NCBI GenBank assembly: GCA_030295235.1
Contig: AP026125.1
Location: forward strand, 2,046,001 to 2,110,000
Direction of reading: 5' to 3'
Length of the DNA: 64,000 nt
DNA from: Fistulifera solaris
Taxonomy: Eukaryota; Bacillariophyta; Bacillariophyceae; Naviculales; Stauroneidaceae
The stretch's first letter is position 1. Each line of letters starts with the position of its first letter. The notes below the pieces were generated by a model, which did not search any database, was not told the DNA's origin, and worked only from the letters and a program-made list of their open reading frames with translations. Positions 22,046 to 32,833 of the stretch are shown here, one piece after another. The position numbers were made by a program, and so were the translations under genes.

Positions 22046-25000
22046 ATGATGAACGGAAATCAGTCGAACATTCCTCTTGACATCATTAACGCGTATTGTA
22101 ACGAAAAAGTTGGAGGCAGTGCGGATAGCTCGACGTCTTCTATTGCTGTAAGTGCTCGCTCCGTAATAGGAGTCTTCCGGTTTCCCATTACCTGGTACTC
22201 TCAATTATTTCTTGTTTAATAGCTAGATTACTCACTCTATCATATTTGCAGACGCAGGGTCCCCTGTCCTCAGGCAACGATCGCTCATATAATGCAGTCT
22301 CGAAAACAGATCGAATCTCGGTTGACAAATCTTTGCTCCCGCCCAAGAAGCGGAAGCTCACTTCCGCCTTTTCCCCGGTTCAATCACCAGAGAAAAGAAA
22401 GACAGGGCGACCGCCGAAAAGAGGGCCGGGTCGGCCGCGAAAGACACCATTATTAGAAGCACCCGACGTTGAGCCATGCGAGGAGGAAAGTGACGAGAAT
22501 GAATGGGAATGTGATGACGATGAACCGCCGCCTCCTCCTCTGTTAGATCCGGAACACTCACTGGATGGGAGTGATCATCCGACAGCACCCACCACAGTGC
22601 ACTGGGACCCTCAAAGTGTCGATGGAAAGAAGATCGGTTGGAAGATACACGTCGCATTAGACAACAATAAATGGGTGGACGGACGCATCGTTCGCTACGA
22701 TCCTCACTCGCACAAACACAAAATTCGACTGCAGCACGACGGACGAGAGCACAATGTATGGATTTGGATCCGCAACGATCAACACAGCGTCCACTTGGTC
22801 ACACGGATGGTGTGGGCGCTGGTCAAGGGGTATGCCTGGTGGCCGGCTATGGTTAGGGAGACAAACAGCTACGATCCAGTGCAGCCATTGCAGGTGGAAT
22901 TTTTCGGGACGGGAGAGACGAGTGCACTGAGAGATTCTCCCGACTCGATCCGACCCTTTTCGCCGCATCAGTTGGATCCCCTGGTCGCGAAACACGATAA
23001 GAAACGGGACGACAGGGCGTACGAATTAGCGTGCGAAGAATATGATAACGTTCGGAAGACGAGAAATGAGGCCGCGCTGTTTTACGCGAAAACGTCGTTG
23101 CATCTTTGTGATAAGAAAGCTCCCATGCAGATCATCGGGAAACGTGTTCAGATTTTTCTTCCGGGTGGTGACATTGCAGTCGGGCAAGTGCGCAAATACA
23201 GCGGCTTACAAAAGAAATATCTTGTTGCTTTTGAAATGTCAGGAGATCCCGACAATCAATGTGAAGCGTCTTGGTTGACACTGAATACTCGTAATGCACG
23301 AGTGCTCGGAACTCACTCTCCCTACGCTGAAGTTGCACCGGAGGCTTTGGTTCCCTTTTGGTCGGTTACCAAGCCGTCGAATCGGATAGCTATTTCAAGC
23401 TACTCAACAACCACTGCCGTGGCTGCGTTGGGACATGGAAGAAAACAGATATGCTCCGGATAATATGTGACCATTGCGACGCTCCGTATCATTTGGGTTG
23501 CTTTGATCCACCATTGCAACAAGAGCAGTATCAACAATTGATCAAAGACGGTGTTCCTTTGTTGTGTCCGCAGTGCACTATGTGTCGTGGTTGTTACCAA
23601 AAGGACTCGACCTTCGGAAGCCACCCACTTTCACCACTGCCGGAGAATCTGAGCTTCCCTGCGAACGAGACGCTGAACGTTTGCCTGCCGTGTCGTGAAG
23701 CGTATGAAGACGAACGATACTGTCCTAATTGCGCACACACTTTCAATGACGATCGATATAATGAAGTGTTAGAGAGGCATGAATGGTATAGCAGTCGAAG
23801 GGGGCGTAAAGTAAAGACAGAACTTGTTGAAGATACGGAGTTTCCTCTCGTCATGGGAACGTTTTCAGGTGATGATAAAATTCCGCACGGGCTCAAAGTG
23901 CACCCATCTCTGTACTACCCCGAGACCTGTGAGTTCGGAATGGCAGAATCTGATATGCTAGGATGCGATTCTTGTGGAGCATGGGTTCATGCAAGCTGTG
24001 CAGGTGTCACCGAAGAAGAATTCGAACAAATATCAGAGGGGGGAGATCATATGTTTGCAAAGAGTTTCTTTGCCGAATTTGTTGTCGCGAGCGTTGCCTT
24101 GATATTATCGAAGCACTTAAAGAAGAAGACCGAACGGAGCTCTTTTCGCGACCCGTAATTGAAAGTGATGCACCCGATCACAACCCTAATTACGGACCAA
24201 TCGACTTGAACATAATGACAGAACGAGCAGAAAAAGACGAATATTTATCGTATGTGTGGACACGGGAAATGTTCGAGCTGATGGTGATGAACGCATTGAC
24301 TTCTACTCAACTCGTAAGTGCGACGAGAATATCTTGCCTGGCCTTACAGTGTACGGTGCTAATCTGCTCGCTCTCAATTGTAGGATACAGCCGCTTGGAA
24401 CGAAGCAAAGCAATTTTATCAATCTTGTCTCCGAAATGTTTTCCGTAAACTTGCAAAAGCTGCTCCGCCCGGACCCCATGAGAAAGATGTTCAAAAATTA
24501 CTGCACGATGATAAAGAAACGAAAGGTGAAGGAATACGGAAAGAAGACTTGATCGTTGATGAAGTAGTGCCAGTGGTTGCAATTGACGCTCCTTCTTTCC
24601 CTTCGGTTTCTTCCAAAGACCGGAAGACCACGAGGTCGACCTAGGAAGACGCCTCTTGTGACAGAAACTTTTCCTGCGCAAATCGCAGCGGGGGATAGCG
24701 AGGAGGAAGCTGATAGTACTCCATGTCATTCGCCGAAAGCGGTAGTGTCATCCAACCCACGCAAGACGAATTCCACGGGAAAGAATAGCAACGATCGGAA
24801 ACATGTGAATCCTATTCCACCTCAGCCACAGTTGATAGAAACCACCCGAGCGGTAACTGGTTCAGTCTTGCTAGAGCAACCGACACCGCCGTACAATCAA
24901 AATGTGGTTGGACGAATGATATGGTTCCGTCGCAAACGAGACAAACTTTCCTGGTTTCGTGGGAAAATTGAGAAATGCGAGGAAACGAAATCGCATGAGG

Positions 25001-25131
25001 CCGGAGAAGATGGAAGCATGTCAACGAAAGAGGTTGTGATTCACGTCGTCAAATGCGTGGATGCGGAAGAAACTTTCCACCGACTGAGATTGCAGCAAAA
25101 AGAAGAGTCGGGGAACTTGCTTTGGATGTAA
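22046..25131 (+). CDS. Array gene D: chromatin reader paralog with eroded MBD-like motif, frame breaks
   Basis: Exons 22046-22147, 22252-24313 and 24384-25131. The first exon aligns to the paralogs (NQSNIPLDIINAY) but the GLPDGW core is gone and the exon 2 SPDG core is also lost. An AT-hook-like RGPGRPRKTP, acidic stretch, Tudor-like WVDGRIVRYDP, PWWP (MVWALVKGYAWWP), PHD (HCRGCVGTW, HLGCFDPPL), second finger (CDSCGAWVHASC), bromodomain (PVIESDAPDH, TREMFELMVMNAL, WNEAKQFY), another AT-hook (GRPRGRPRKTP) and the module (GRMIWFRRKRDKLSWFRG..NLLWM) follow. The frame shifts at about 23358 (T-run one short), 24057 (A-run one short) and near 24610; the last could instead be a short intron ending CCAAAG. 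Likely a nuclear reader without methyltransferase activity. Confidence 0.74.
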
Positions 25132-25526
25132 TCGAACTAAATAATTAGACTCATTACGTCCATTTCTTGGGGATCGGCATGTCGTCCCGATATCATCAGG
25201 AAGTCCCTTCGTTACTACTGCTCCATAGGATCTACAATTGTATGGATTAGACTAGATTGTGCTGTTATGGCCTCGAAAACGTTGATTGCTATTGGCCTAA
25301 AGCTAAAGGACTAGAGATCATGGGAATTGAGAGTCACTAGTCAAAGTCATCGAGTGAGTCACGCATTGACTGTCACTTCAAGAGTGCGATCGAGTTCTCC
25401 GCCGCGCCGCCGCGACGACAACGATGCGATGCGATGCGGCAGCGAAATAAAAAGGCGGCCCATTTGATCGCATCTATCTTTCATTCATCCTATTTATAAC
25501 CTTTCTAACTGACTCGAAAGTAAACA
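25132..25526. other. Intergenic, upstream of the SET gene
   Basis: 395 bases. A GC-rich patch at 25400-25445 contains GATGCGATGCGATGCGG and CGCCGCGCCGCCG, unlike the other array spacers, and is followed by CATTCATCC and AT-rich sequence before the start codon. Presumed promoter. Confidence 0.4.
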
Positions 25527-28500
25527 ATGAGTGAGGATCAGTCCGACCTTCCTCCCGAAATCATCAACGCTTATCGCGAGGCAAAGGCCAGAGGTCTCCC
25601 CGACGGCTGGACCTGTTCTATTGATGTACGTGAGATTCTGATGCCTGTGCTCTTTGTTAACGGCGAGCCCTAGTCTCCTTCTCCTTTTCTCGTATACTCA
25701 ATCAATTACTTTATTTTGCAGAAACGTCATCGCCGCAAATGGACGGCTCCGAACAACGGTCGATCGTGCGACTCGATTCCGAAAGCACTGCAAATTTCTG
25801 TCGACTTGGGTTTGCTTCCTCCGGACACTGTAATTGAATCAGGAAAGCGAAAGCGAACGTCGGGGGATACAGGTAGCCGAAAGAAAGCAAAGGATGGAAG
25901 ACGACGAGGCCGACCGCCCAAAGCATCTTCAGCAGCGGAGACACTTGATGCCGAAGAGCCAGAGGAGCAATACAGCGAAGAAGAAGAGGAGGGAGACGAC
26001 GAGCCTCTCAAGCCTCCTCCCCCTCCATTAGACCCGGAGCATTCTTTGGATGGTAAGAATCATCCTACCGCACCCACCACGGTGCATTGGGATCCCAAAA
26101 GCGCCGATGGGAAAAAGATTGGCTGGAAAATTCGAGTCGCTCTCAATAGTACGACATGGGCGGAAGGCCGCATCGTTCGCTACGATCCCTACACACACAA
26201 ACACAAAATTCGACTGCAACACAACGGACGAGAACACAATGTGTGGATTTGGATCCGCAACGATCAGCACAACGTGCACGTGGCGACGCGGATGGTGTGG
26301 GCCCACGTGAAGGGTTATGCCTGGTGGCCGGCCATGGTCATGGAAACGAACACCTATGACCCGGCGCAGCAACTGAGAATTGAGTTCTTCGGAACAGGAG
26401 AAGTCAGTACGCTTCGGGATTCGCCCGAGTCGATTCGTCCCTTCTCGCCGCACCAGTTGGATCCCATTGTCGCGAAACACAAGAAGAAACGCAATGCCAG
26501 GGCCTATGAGCTGGCCTGCGAGGAATACGAGAACATTCAAAAGACGCGAAATGAAGCAGCGCTCTTTTACGCGGAGAAGTCATTACATCTTTGCGATCAG
26601 AAAGCTCCGATGCAGATCGTCGGTAGGCGCGTCCAGGTGTTTCGAGATGATGTCAACTACCCCTATGGTGATACTGTGGTCGGGAAAGTTCGTAAGTACA
26701 GTGGCTTCCAGAAAAAGTTTCTCGTTTCTTTTGAAGTGTCGGAAAAGACCAACAGTAAATATGATGCAACTTGGATGACGCTCTCTACTCGCAATGCAAA
26801 GTTACAAGGAAAGCGTACTGCGCACGCTGAGATTACACCGGAGGCCTTGGTCCCGTTCCTCGTCGGTTACCAAGCCGATGAATCGGATGACTATTACAAA
26901 CTGCTAAATGATCACTGCCGTGGCTGCGTCGAGACATGGAAGAAATCGGATACGCTTCGGGTAGTATGCGATCAGTGCGACTCGTCCTATCACTTGGGAT
27001 GCTTTGATCCGCCCCTGCAACAGGAGCAATATCAAAAGCTAATTAAGGAGGGGGTACCTTTGCTGTGTCCGCAGTGCACAATGTGTCGTGGTTGTTACCA
27101 GAAAGACTCGACCTTTGGAAGTCACCAGCTGGCGCCAACGCCTAAGAACCTGAGCTTTCCCGCGACTGAGACGCTGAATGTATGCTTGCCGTGCCGTGAA
27201 GCGTACGAAGTGGAACGATATTGTCCCAATTGCGCACACACGTGGGATGATGTGCGCTTTAACGAGGTGCGACATCAGCACGATTGGTATGGGAGCAGGG
27301 AAGGTCGTAAGCGAAAGACGGAATTAGTGGAGGATACTGAATTTCCTCTCGTCATGGGGGCGTTTTCTGGTGACGACAAAATACCCCACGGTCTCAAAGT
27401 CCATCCATCTTTGTACTACCCGGAGACAACTGAGTTTGGCATGACTGAAGTTGAAATGTTAGTGTGTGATGCGTGCGGTTCTTGGGTCCATGCTGGTTGT
27501 GCAAATGTTAGCGAAGAAGAATACGAACAAATCTCGGACGGGAAACACCCGTTATTTGGCAAAGAGTTTCTTTGTCGCGTTTGCTGTCGAAAGCGCTGTC
27601 AGGATATTATTGAGGCTCTGAAAGAAGAAGATCGGATGATGCTATTTGCCCAACCAGTCTCTGAAAGAGATGCTCCAAACTATCACGATCTCATCAAACG
27701 ACCGATGGACCTGAAAACGTTGACAGAACGGGCGCAGAGCGACGAATATCTATCTTATGCGTGGACAAGAGAACTTTTTGAGCTTATGGTGATGAATGCA
27801 CTAACTTTCAATCGCTTCGTAAGTGGTTTGATTTGATTTCGCTTGTCAGCTGTACAATGTGCCTAACCCGACCGGCCCGCTTTTCATAGTATACTGCTGT
27901 TTGGAATGAAGCGAAGAGATTTTACCACTCCAGCTTAAAGAATGTTTTTCAAAGAATTGGTAAGGCTGCACCACCTGGTCAGTACGAAAAGGCAGTTCAA
28001 AAGTTACTCAAAGAGGGTGAAGAAGCACGACGTCAAGAAGCAGATCGCGTTCAGGTTGACGAAACAGTAGAGAAAAAGGATTTAGTTGCTGGGAGTATGG
28101 CAGTTGCGATTGATTTGCCTCCTATCCGTTCTTCAGTTCCAGACCAATCTTCTTGTGTACCTTTTCTGGAAGTCGAAGTCACAACTGTGGACGCATTCTA
28201 TAATTGCTGGATGGATGCTTGCTTTACTTGCGGAAGCTCTGGTGCTTCGGACACGATGCTATTTTGTGTAGATTGTGGCGAGGCTTTTCACGCTTTCTGT
28301 GCCAACGTTCCCATTCACAGTATGAGTGAGGCGGCGGTAGCTGGTTGGAGATGCCCTAATTGCAAAATTTGTGAGATTTCCGGCGATGTTCCAGCGGACG
28401 ACACTCAAATGATCTTCTGCGAGATGTGTGATCGGGGCTTCAATTTGGGGATGCTTGATCCGCCCTTGACTAAAAGCTCCACCCGGTTTGTGGGTGTGTG

Positions 28501-31401
28501 GGCAATGTTTGGATTGTCAGTTTTGTCGCAGCACATCCGAACCAGCATCGCTGAAATTCTGGTCTCGACACACAGACATTTGCTTTCGGTGTGGTGGTTG
28601 TGATGGCTTCTCAGACACAATGGAAAAGTGTAAAGTCTGCAGTGGGCTGCTGCGAGAAGCGGATACCGATTTTGTTGTATGCGATACATGTTCTGCGAAA
28701 GTTCACACAGCTTGTGACCAAGAAGCGTATGACTTTTCCCAGACATCGGCATCGCGGACCCAACGAGTTACTCGAATCAAGGTAAAATCGGATTTGTTCT
28801 TTGACTTCACACAGGATTCCACAAAACCTGACATCGTTGTCTCCGGTTGCAGTACTCTTGTCCTTCTTGTCCTCGTCTTATCGCTCCCGATGCATTAGAT
28901 GCTGACGCTGATCGAAGCTTATTGCTAAAAATCGCTCGTTCGAGCGCAGACTGTTCAGAGAAGCTATTGGATAGCATCATATGGAAAACGCACGACATGT
29001 GGAGAGATGAGTATATTGGCATTATTAACACAGGTATTCGTTTGGTCGAACAAACCCGCCGCGACTTGGGTGATCCGCGATTTGTGGCTCAACAAATTCT
29101 TGCAGATGGAGCCGACGTCTGTATGTCAACAATTCAAAGAGCGCTTCGCTTTTGTCATGTTGTGAAACGCCGCAGAGTAGTTGAGCGTGGGTGTAGATCA
29201 TCGAGCATCGAACACACTCTACTCTATGCTAAGATGGCAGCTTCATTTATAGAATTATCATGCCAGGTTCTTCGACGCAGTGTGAGCAAAGAGGTCGTGC
29301 ACTACGATCGACTTTTAGAGTTGTTAAAGCCGCCAAATCAACAAGGCGTCTTTTTGGCACCATTAGACCCTCTCCGCTATCAGCCAGTCTCGCTTTCTGA
29401 TGAAAACATCACTGATGTGAATCTCTCCCTGCATGTACGGGTGGCAGATGTTGCAGATCCTGAAAATACAAAGAATGCTCATTTGCAACCTGCAGCACCT
29501 CTCTGCGGTTGGACAGAGCAGTTGGGTCAAGGTCGAAATCAAAGTGAATGGAAAGACCCTCGTGAATGCTGCCTCTGTCATATTTGTGGAGATGTCGATG
29601 CCGGCTTCCAAGACGAGGAACCCGACGAGGCCCCTGAGGGTGAAATAATCTTTTCACCTATGGGTCGGTTATTGCCTTTGAAAGACGGTTATTGGGTTCA
29701 CACTTCTTGTGCGTTGTGGAGCTCTGAAGTTTTCGAAGCTCCATCCGATGGGAATTTACATGCTGTCGAGAAAGCCAGAAGCCGGGGAGCTCAGTTAAAG
29801 TGTTTTGGTTGCGGAAGACCAGGTGCCACAGTCGGATGCTGCAAGAGCAATTGTCCATATAATTACCACTTCACCTGCGCAAAAGTCTGTGGGGCTGTCT
29901 TCACTCGCGAATCAAAAAGTTTTTTGTGCAAACCACAAAATGCACGCAACCGAAATTGTCGCTAAGGAAAGCTTTGAACCAATGAAGAGTTTAATTGTCG
30001 CCGGAGAGAAAAGGAGCGCCGTAAACGACTTCGGAGACAGGAGAATGGGAGACATGCTTACGGTCGGAGCCCTGACAGTTCATTCTCTAGGAAAGATTGA
30101 CCCGGATTCGGATAATTTTCACTCGGAAAATTACATAACGCCGCCCTGGTTATATTGCGACGCGTATTTTTGGTCGATGAAAGATCCTCGAGCAAGGACA
30201 GTTTACGTTTTGAAGGTTTTCAAATTACCTGACGGTCGGGCTGAGTTCGCGATAATTCCAGGAGACGACCCAACGTCGACGATTCGCGCAAATTCAATTT
30301 CGTCAGCTGCACACGACGTTCATGGACCGATTAGCGTAAAGTTAATTTTGATTGTTTTTCACAAGGTGACCTACTGTCCCGCCTTCCGATGACTCGACGA
30401 TCTCGGAAGAAAACATTTGGCCTCAATGGCCCACAGGTATGTCGCTGAATGAGATACATTTACCTCAAACGAAATCCGCTGACCTTTTTCGGCTTTTTAG
30501 TTTTTTTGGTTTTGGGCTCGATTGCATACGTAGAAAGCTGGAGACCCTGCCTAACGTTGAAGCCGTTGTTACGCCGCTAACTCCCAACTTCACTTCTTAC
30601 CGCTTTTGTTTCCAGCCAGCCAGATATTGAAACAGTCATGGCATTGCACCGAAAACGAGCCGCTGCTCATGCTGAGCTTGCTCTAGAAAATGCTAGTGGC
30701 TGTGCTCGTACCGAGGGCATAAAAGCTGTTGCTCGTAGTGGTGGCAGCGGGAGAATTACTCGAGCTCTGGTCCGAAGTGCAGAAGAAGTGGAATCCAATA
30801 CTACATCCCAGTCGAAGCGGACAGAAGACCGCGCTAAAGCTGACCGAAATATGTACCAAGTCAAGTACAAGCGAATGAAAAGCGTCCCGATCGAAGAGCG
30901 TCTAGCCGCCCGTCGATCTCATATCCACGGATGGGGTCTTTTTACGAAGATCGATATTCGCAAGAATGATCCTATCACCGAGTATATGGGCGAAGTGATT
31001 CGACAAGCAATTAGCGACAAGCGCGAACGTGCTTATGAGATCTCCGGGGAGGGTAGCTGTTACATGTTTCGGCTGGACTTGCAGCGCATTGTGGATGCAA
31101 CCAAAATCGGTTCCATGGCACGGTTCATGAACCATTCCTGCCAGTCGAATGCGTACGCTAAGATCATCAATGTGGATACCGATCAGGGCATGGACCAGAA
31201 AATTGTTGTTTTTGCCTCTCGAGACATTGCTGCGGGCGAGGAAATCACGTATGGTACGTTTGTTTTGGGTTCATCTGTGTCGTCTCTGTACTTGTTTCTG
31301 AATAACTCAATTTGCCTTGAACAGACTACAAATTCCCTGTTGAAGACGGCAGTCTCAAATGTACTTGCGGAGCACCCAATTGTATCGGCCGATTGAACTA
31401 G
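25527..31401 (+). CDS. Array gene E: trithorax/MLL-like SET-domain histone methyltransferase
   Basis: Likely nuclear H3K4-type methyltransferase, about 1790 residues, six exons: 25527-25625, 25722-27818, 27890-28781, 28853-30436, 30620-31253, 31325-31401. In order: MBD-like motif (GLPDGW, RRKWTAPNNGRS), AT-hook RRRGRPPK, acidic stretch, Tudor-like, PWWP (MVWAHVKGYAWWP), PHD, Cys-rich segment, PHD, bromodomain (RDAPNYHDLIKRPMDLKTL), further PHD fingers (CFTCGSSGASDTM; CEMCDRGF), extended PHD (CHICGDVDAG..HTSCALW..CFGCGRPGATVGCC), FYRN/FYRC (GALTVHSLG, FGLNGPQ), SET (HIHGWGLF, NHSCQSN, EEITYDYKF) and post-SET CTCGAPNCIGRLN. The split SET codon joins correctly at 31253/31325. Frame slips at A4 28472-28475, the A5/T6 run at 29914-29925 and G2 at 30365 are all homopolymer-type. 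Substrate is inferred from the trithorax-type domain set. Confidence 0.88.
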
Positions 31402-31448
31402 ACTTGTCTAATAAACGTGTTCTTATTAACTTTAATATCTCTGTAGTG

Positions 31449-32050
31449 TTACACACGAAAGTTTTTTATTATTCGGCTCGTTTCTCGTTTCGCCTCCCGC
31501 TCTTTAATCGCAGCTCTCTTGTCTCTCACATTCTTTCCTCGACATAGAGCCACCTGTATCTTGACTCGATTGTCGTCATTGAAGTACGCTTTAATAGGCA
31601 CCACCGTCATACCCTGCTGTTCCGTTTGTTGCATAAACTTGCGCGCTTGTTGTCGGTGTACTAATAAATCGCGTGGTCGTCGTTGCTCATGTTGAAAATA
31701 CGCTCCAGCCATGTTGTGTTTACCGATGTGCACATTGTACATGACAAGGGATCTTCCGTTCTTACTCACTCGACAGAACGAATCACGCAAATTCATTTTT
31801 CCATCCCGTATGGCTTTGACTTCCGTCCCTTTGAGTGAAACTCCTGCTTCAATCGTTTCTAATATTTCATAATTCCGATACGCGATTCGATTCACAGTAA
31901 TCATATTGTCTTTCGGTTTCTTCTTTTCGTGCCTGATTTGGCGAGTGCGAGTGCGAATGACGATCTCCGAGGCACGGAGGCTGCCAGAAAGGCTTTGCAG
32001 TATTTTATTGATGTTGCGAGTAACAGCAGGAGAGCAAGAGGCAATCGCAT
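31449..32050 (-). CDS. SmpB: SmpB, tmRNA-binding protein with plastid-type presequence
   Basis: SsrA-binding protein for trans-translation, which releases ribosomes stalled on broken mRNAs. The core runs from NRIAYRNYEILETIEAG through KGTEVKAIRDGKMNL, RRPRDLLVHRQQ and KAYFNDDNRVKIQVAL to KRAAIKEREAKRE, full length for the family. Upstream, an ATG at 32050 opens a leader with a hydrophobic signal segment (PLALLLLLATS) followed by YCKAFLAASVPRRSS, matching the diatom plastid type with Phe at +1 after Ala. The leader is one base out of phase with the core; adding one base to the A-run at 31917-31919 would join them, so I suspect a homopolymer error or a missed tiny intron. Diatom plastid genomes encode tmRNA, so a nuclear-encoded plastid SmpB is expected. 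It ends 48 bases from the SET gene, tail to tail. Confidence 0.88.
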
Positions 32051-32328
32051 GATATCTTTTTTGTTATAGCTCTCCTATTCTAGATGCCTTCGATTTCTCT
32101 GTGAACGCCTTGCAATTTCAAATTAGGGAACGGAGACTTTAAAAAATAGATGCACATTAACACATCAAACGATAGATGATGATGGTTGCAAGGAAATAAT
32201 GCAATGTTCATGTTGGCGGGGAAGAAACAGATGTTGCTCGTTTGACAAACAAGACTACACTATGGGAAAGAGTAGCGGGCTTATGAAGTTTTAGACTTAA
32301 TTCTTCAATACCTGGTCGACATGGAAAC

Positions 32329-32351
32329 TCACGACTGAAATTCAGTCATGA
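32329..32351. repeat. Dispersed hairpin motif, copy 1
   Basis: TCACGACTGAAATTCAGTCATG, a near-palindrome (GACTGAA / TTCAGTC arms). A further weak match, ACCACAGTAAAATTAAG, follows, as in other copies. Confidence 0.65.
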
Positions 32352-32554
32352 AAAAAGTAATCTACACATTGAACCACAGTAAAATTAAGTTGCGGACAAC
32401 AGATCAATTTTGGACGTCCACAATGAAGCTGGTCAAGGCAAGTGTGTTTCATTATGACCTCTAGTAGCGTTGATAGCTAAATGATAGTTTGCTAGGGAAA
32501 TCTACCATCGCGGGGATGTGACACACACGAGAAAGGACATCGAACTGTTTTGGC

Positions 32555-32579
32555 TCGTGACTGAAATTCAGTCTTGCGA
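32555..32579. repeat. Dispersed hairpin motif, copy 2
   Basis: TCGTGACTGAAATTCAGTC with the same arms as copy 1. It is followed after about 10 bases by CCAACACTTTGGCCCACAG, the same tail seen in the tandem array at 44.7-45.4 kb. Confidence 0.7.
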
Positions 32580-32833
32580 TTGGAGAACCAACACTTTGGC
32601 CCACAGTCAGTCTGTCCTTCTTCGGTGCTGCAGACACATTCTCGCATCCCTCGAATTTTTTCGAGGTAGAGTCAAAATGAGAAGAAATTCTTTTGAGCAA
32701 AGTGAGTTGGCGATGTTACCATTGTTGTTGCAGTTCTTCTTTCACCCTGGAAAACAGAGCATCCGATCATTAACTAGAAAGACTTACTAGCACATTTAAA
32801 CACGACAAATTACCGATACCAGTCCATTACACA

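Larger units (their letters stand above)
32051..32833. promoter_or_regulatory. Divergent intergenic region, SmpB / XRN-like
   Basis: 783 bases between the divergent starts of SmpB and the XRN-like gene, so both promoters lie here. Two copies of the dispersed GACTGAAAT-CAGTC hairpin motif sit inside (32329 and 32555). No gene seen. Confidence 0.5.

Noticed and set aside
31904-31904. SmpB starting at the internal ATG (core only, no leader)
   Set aside because: The upstream leader has a clear plastid pattern and ends only a few codons before the core; a core-only start would leave it unexplained.
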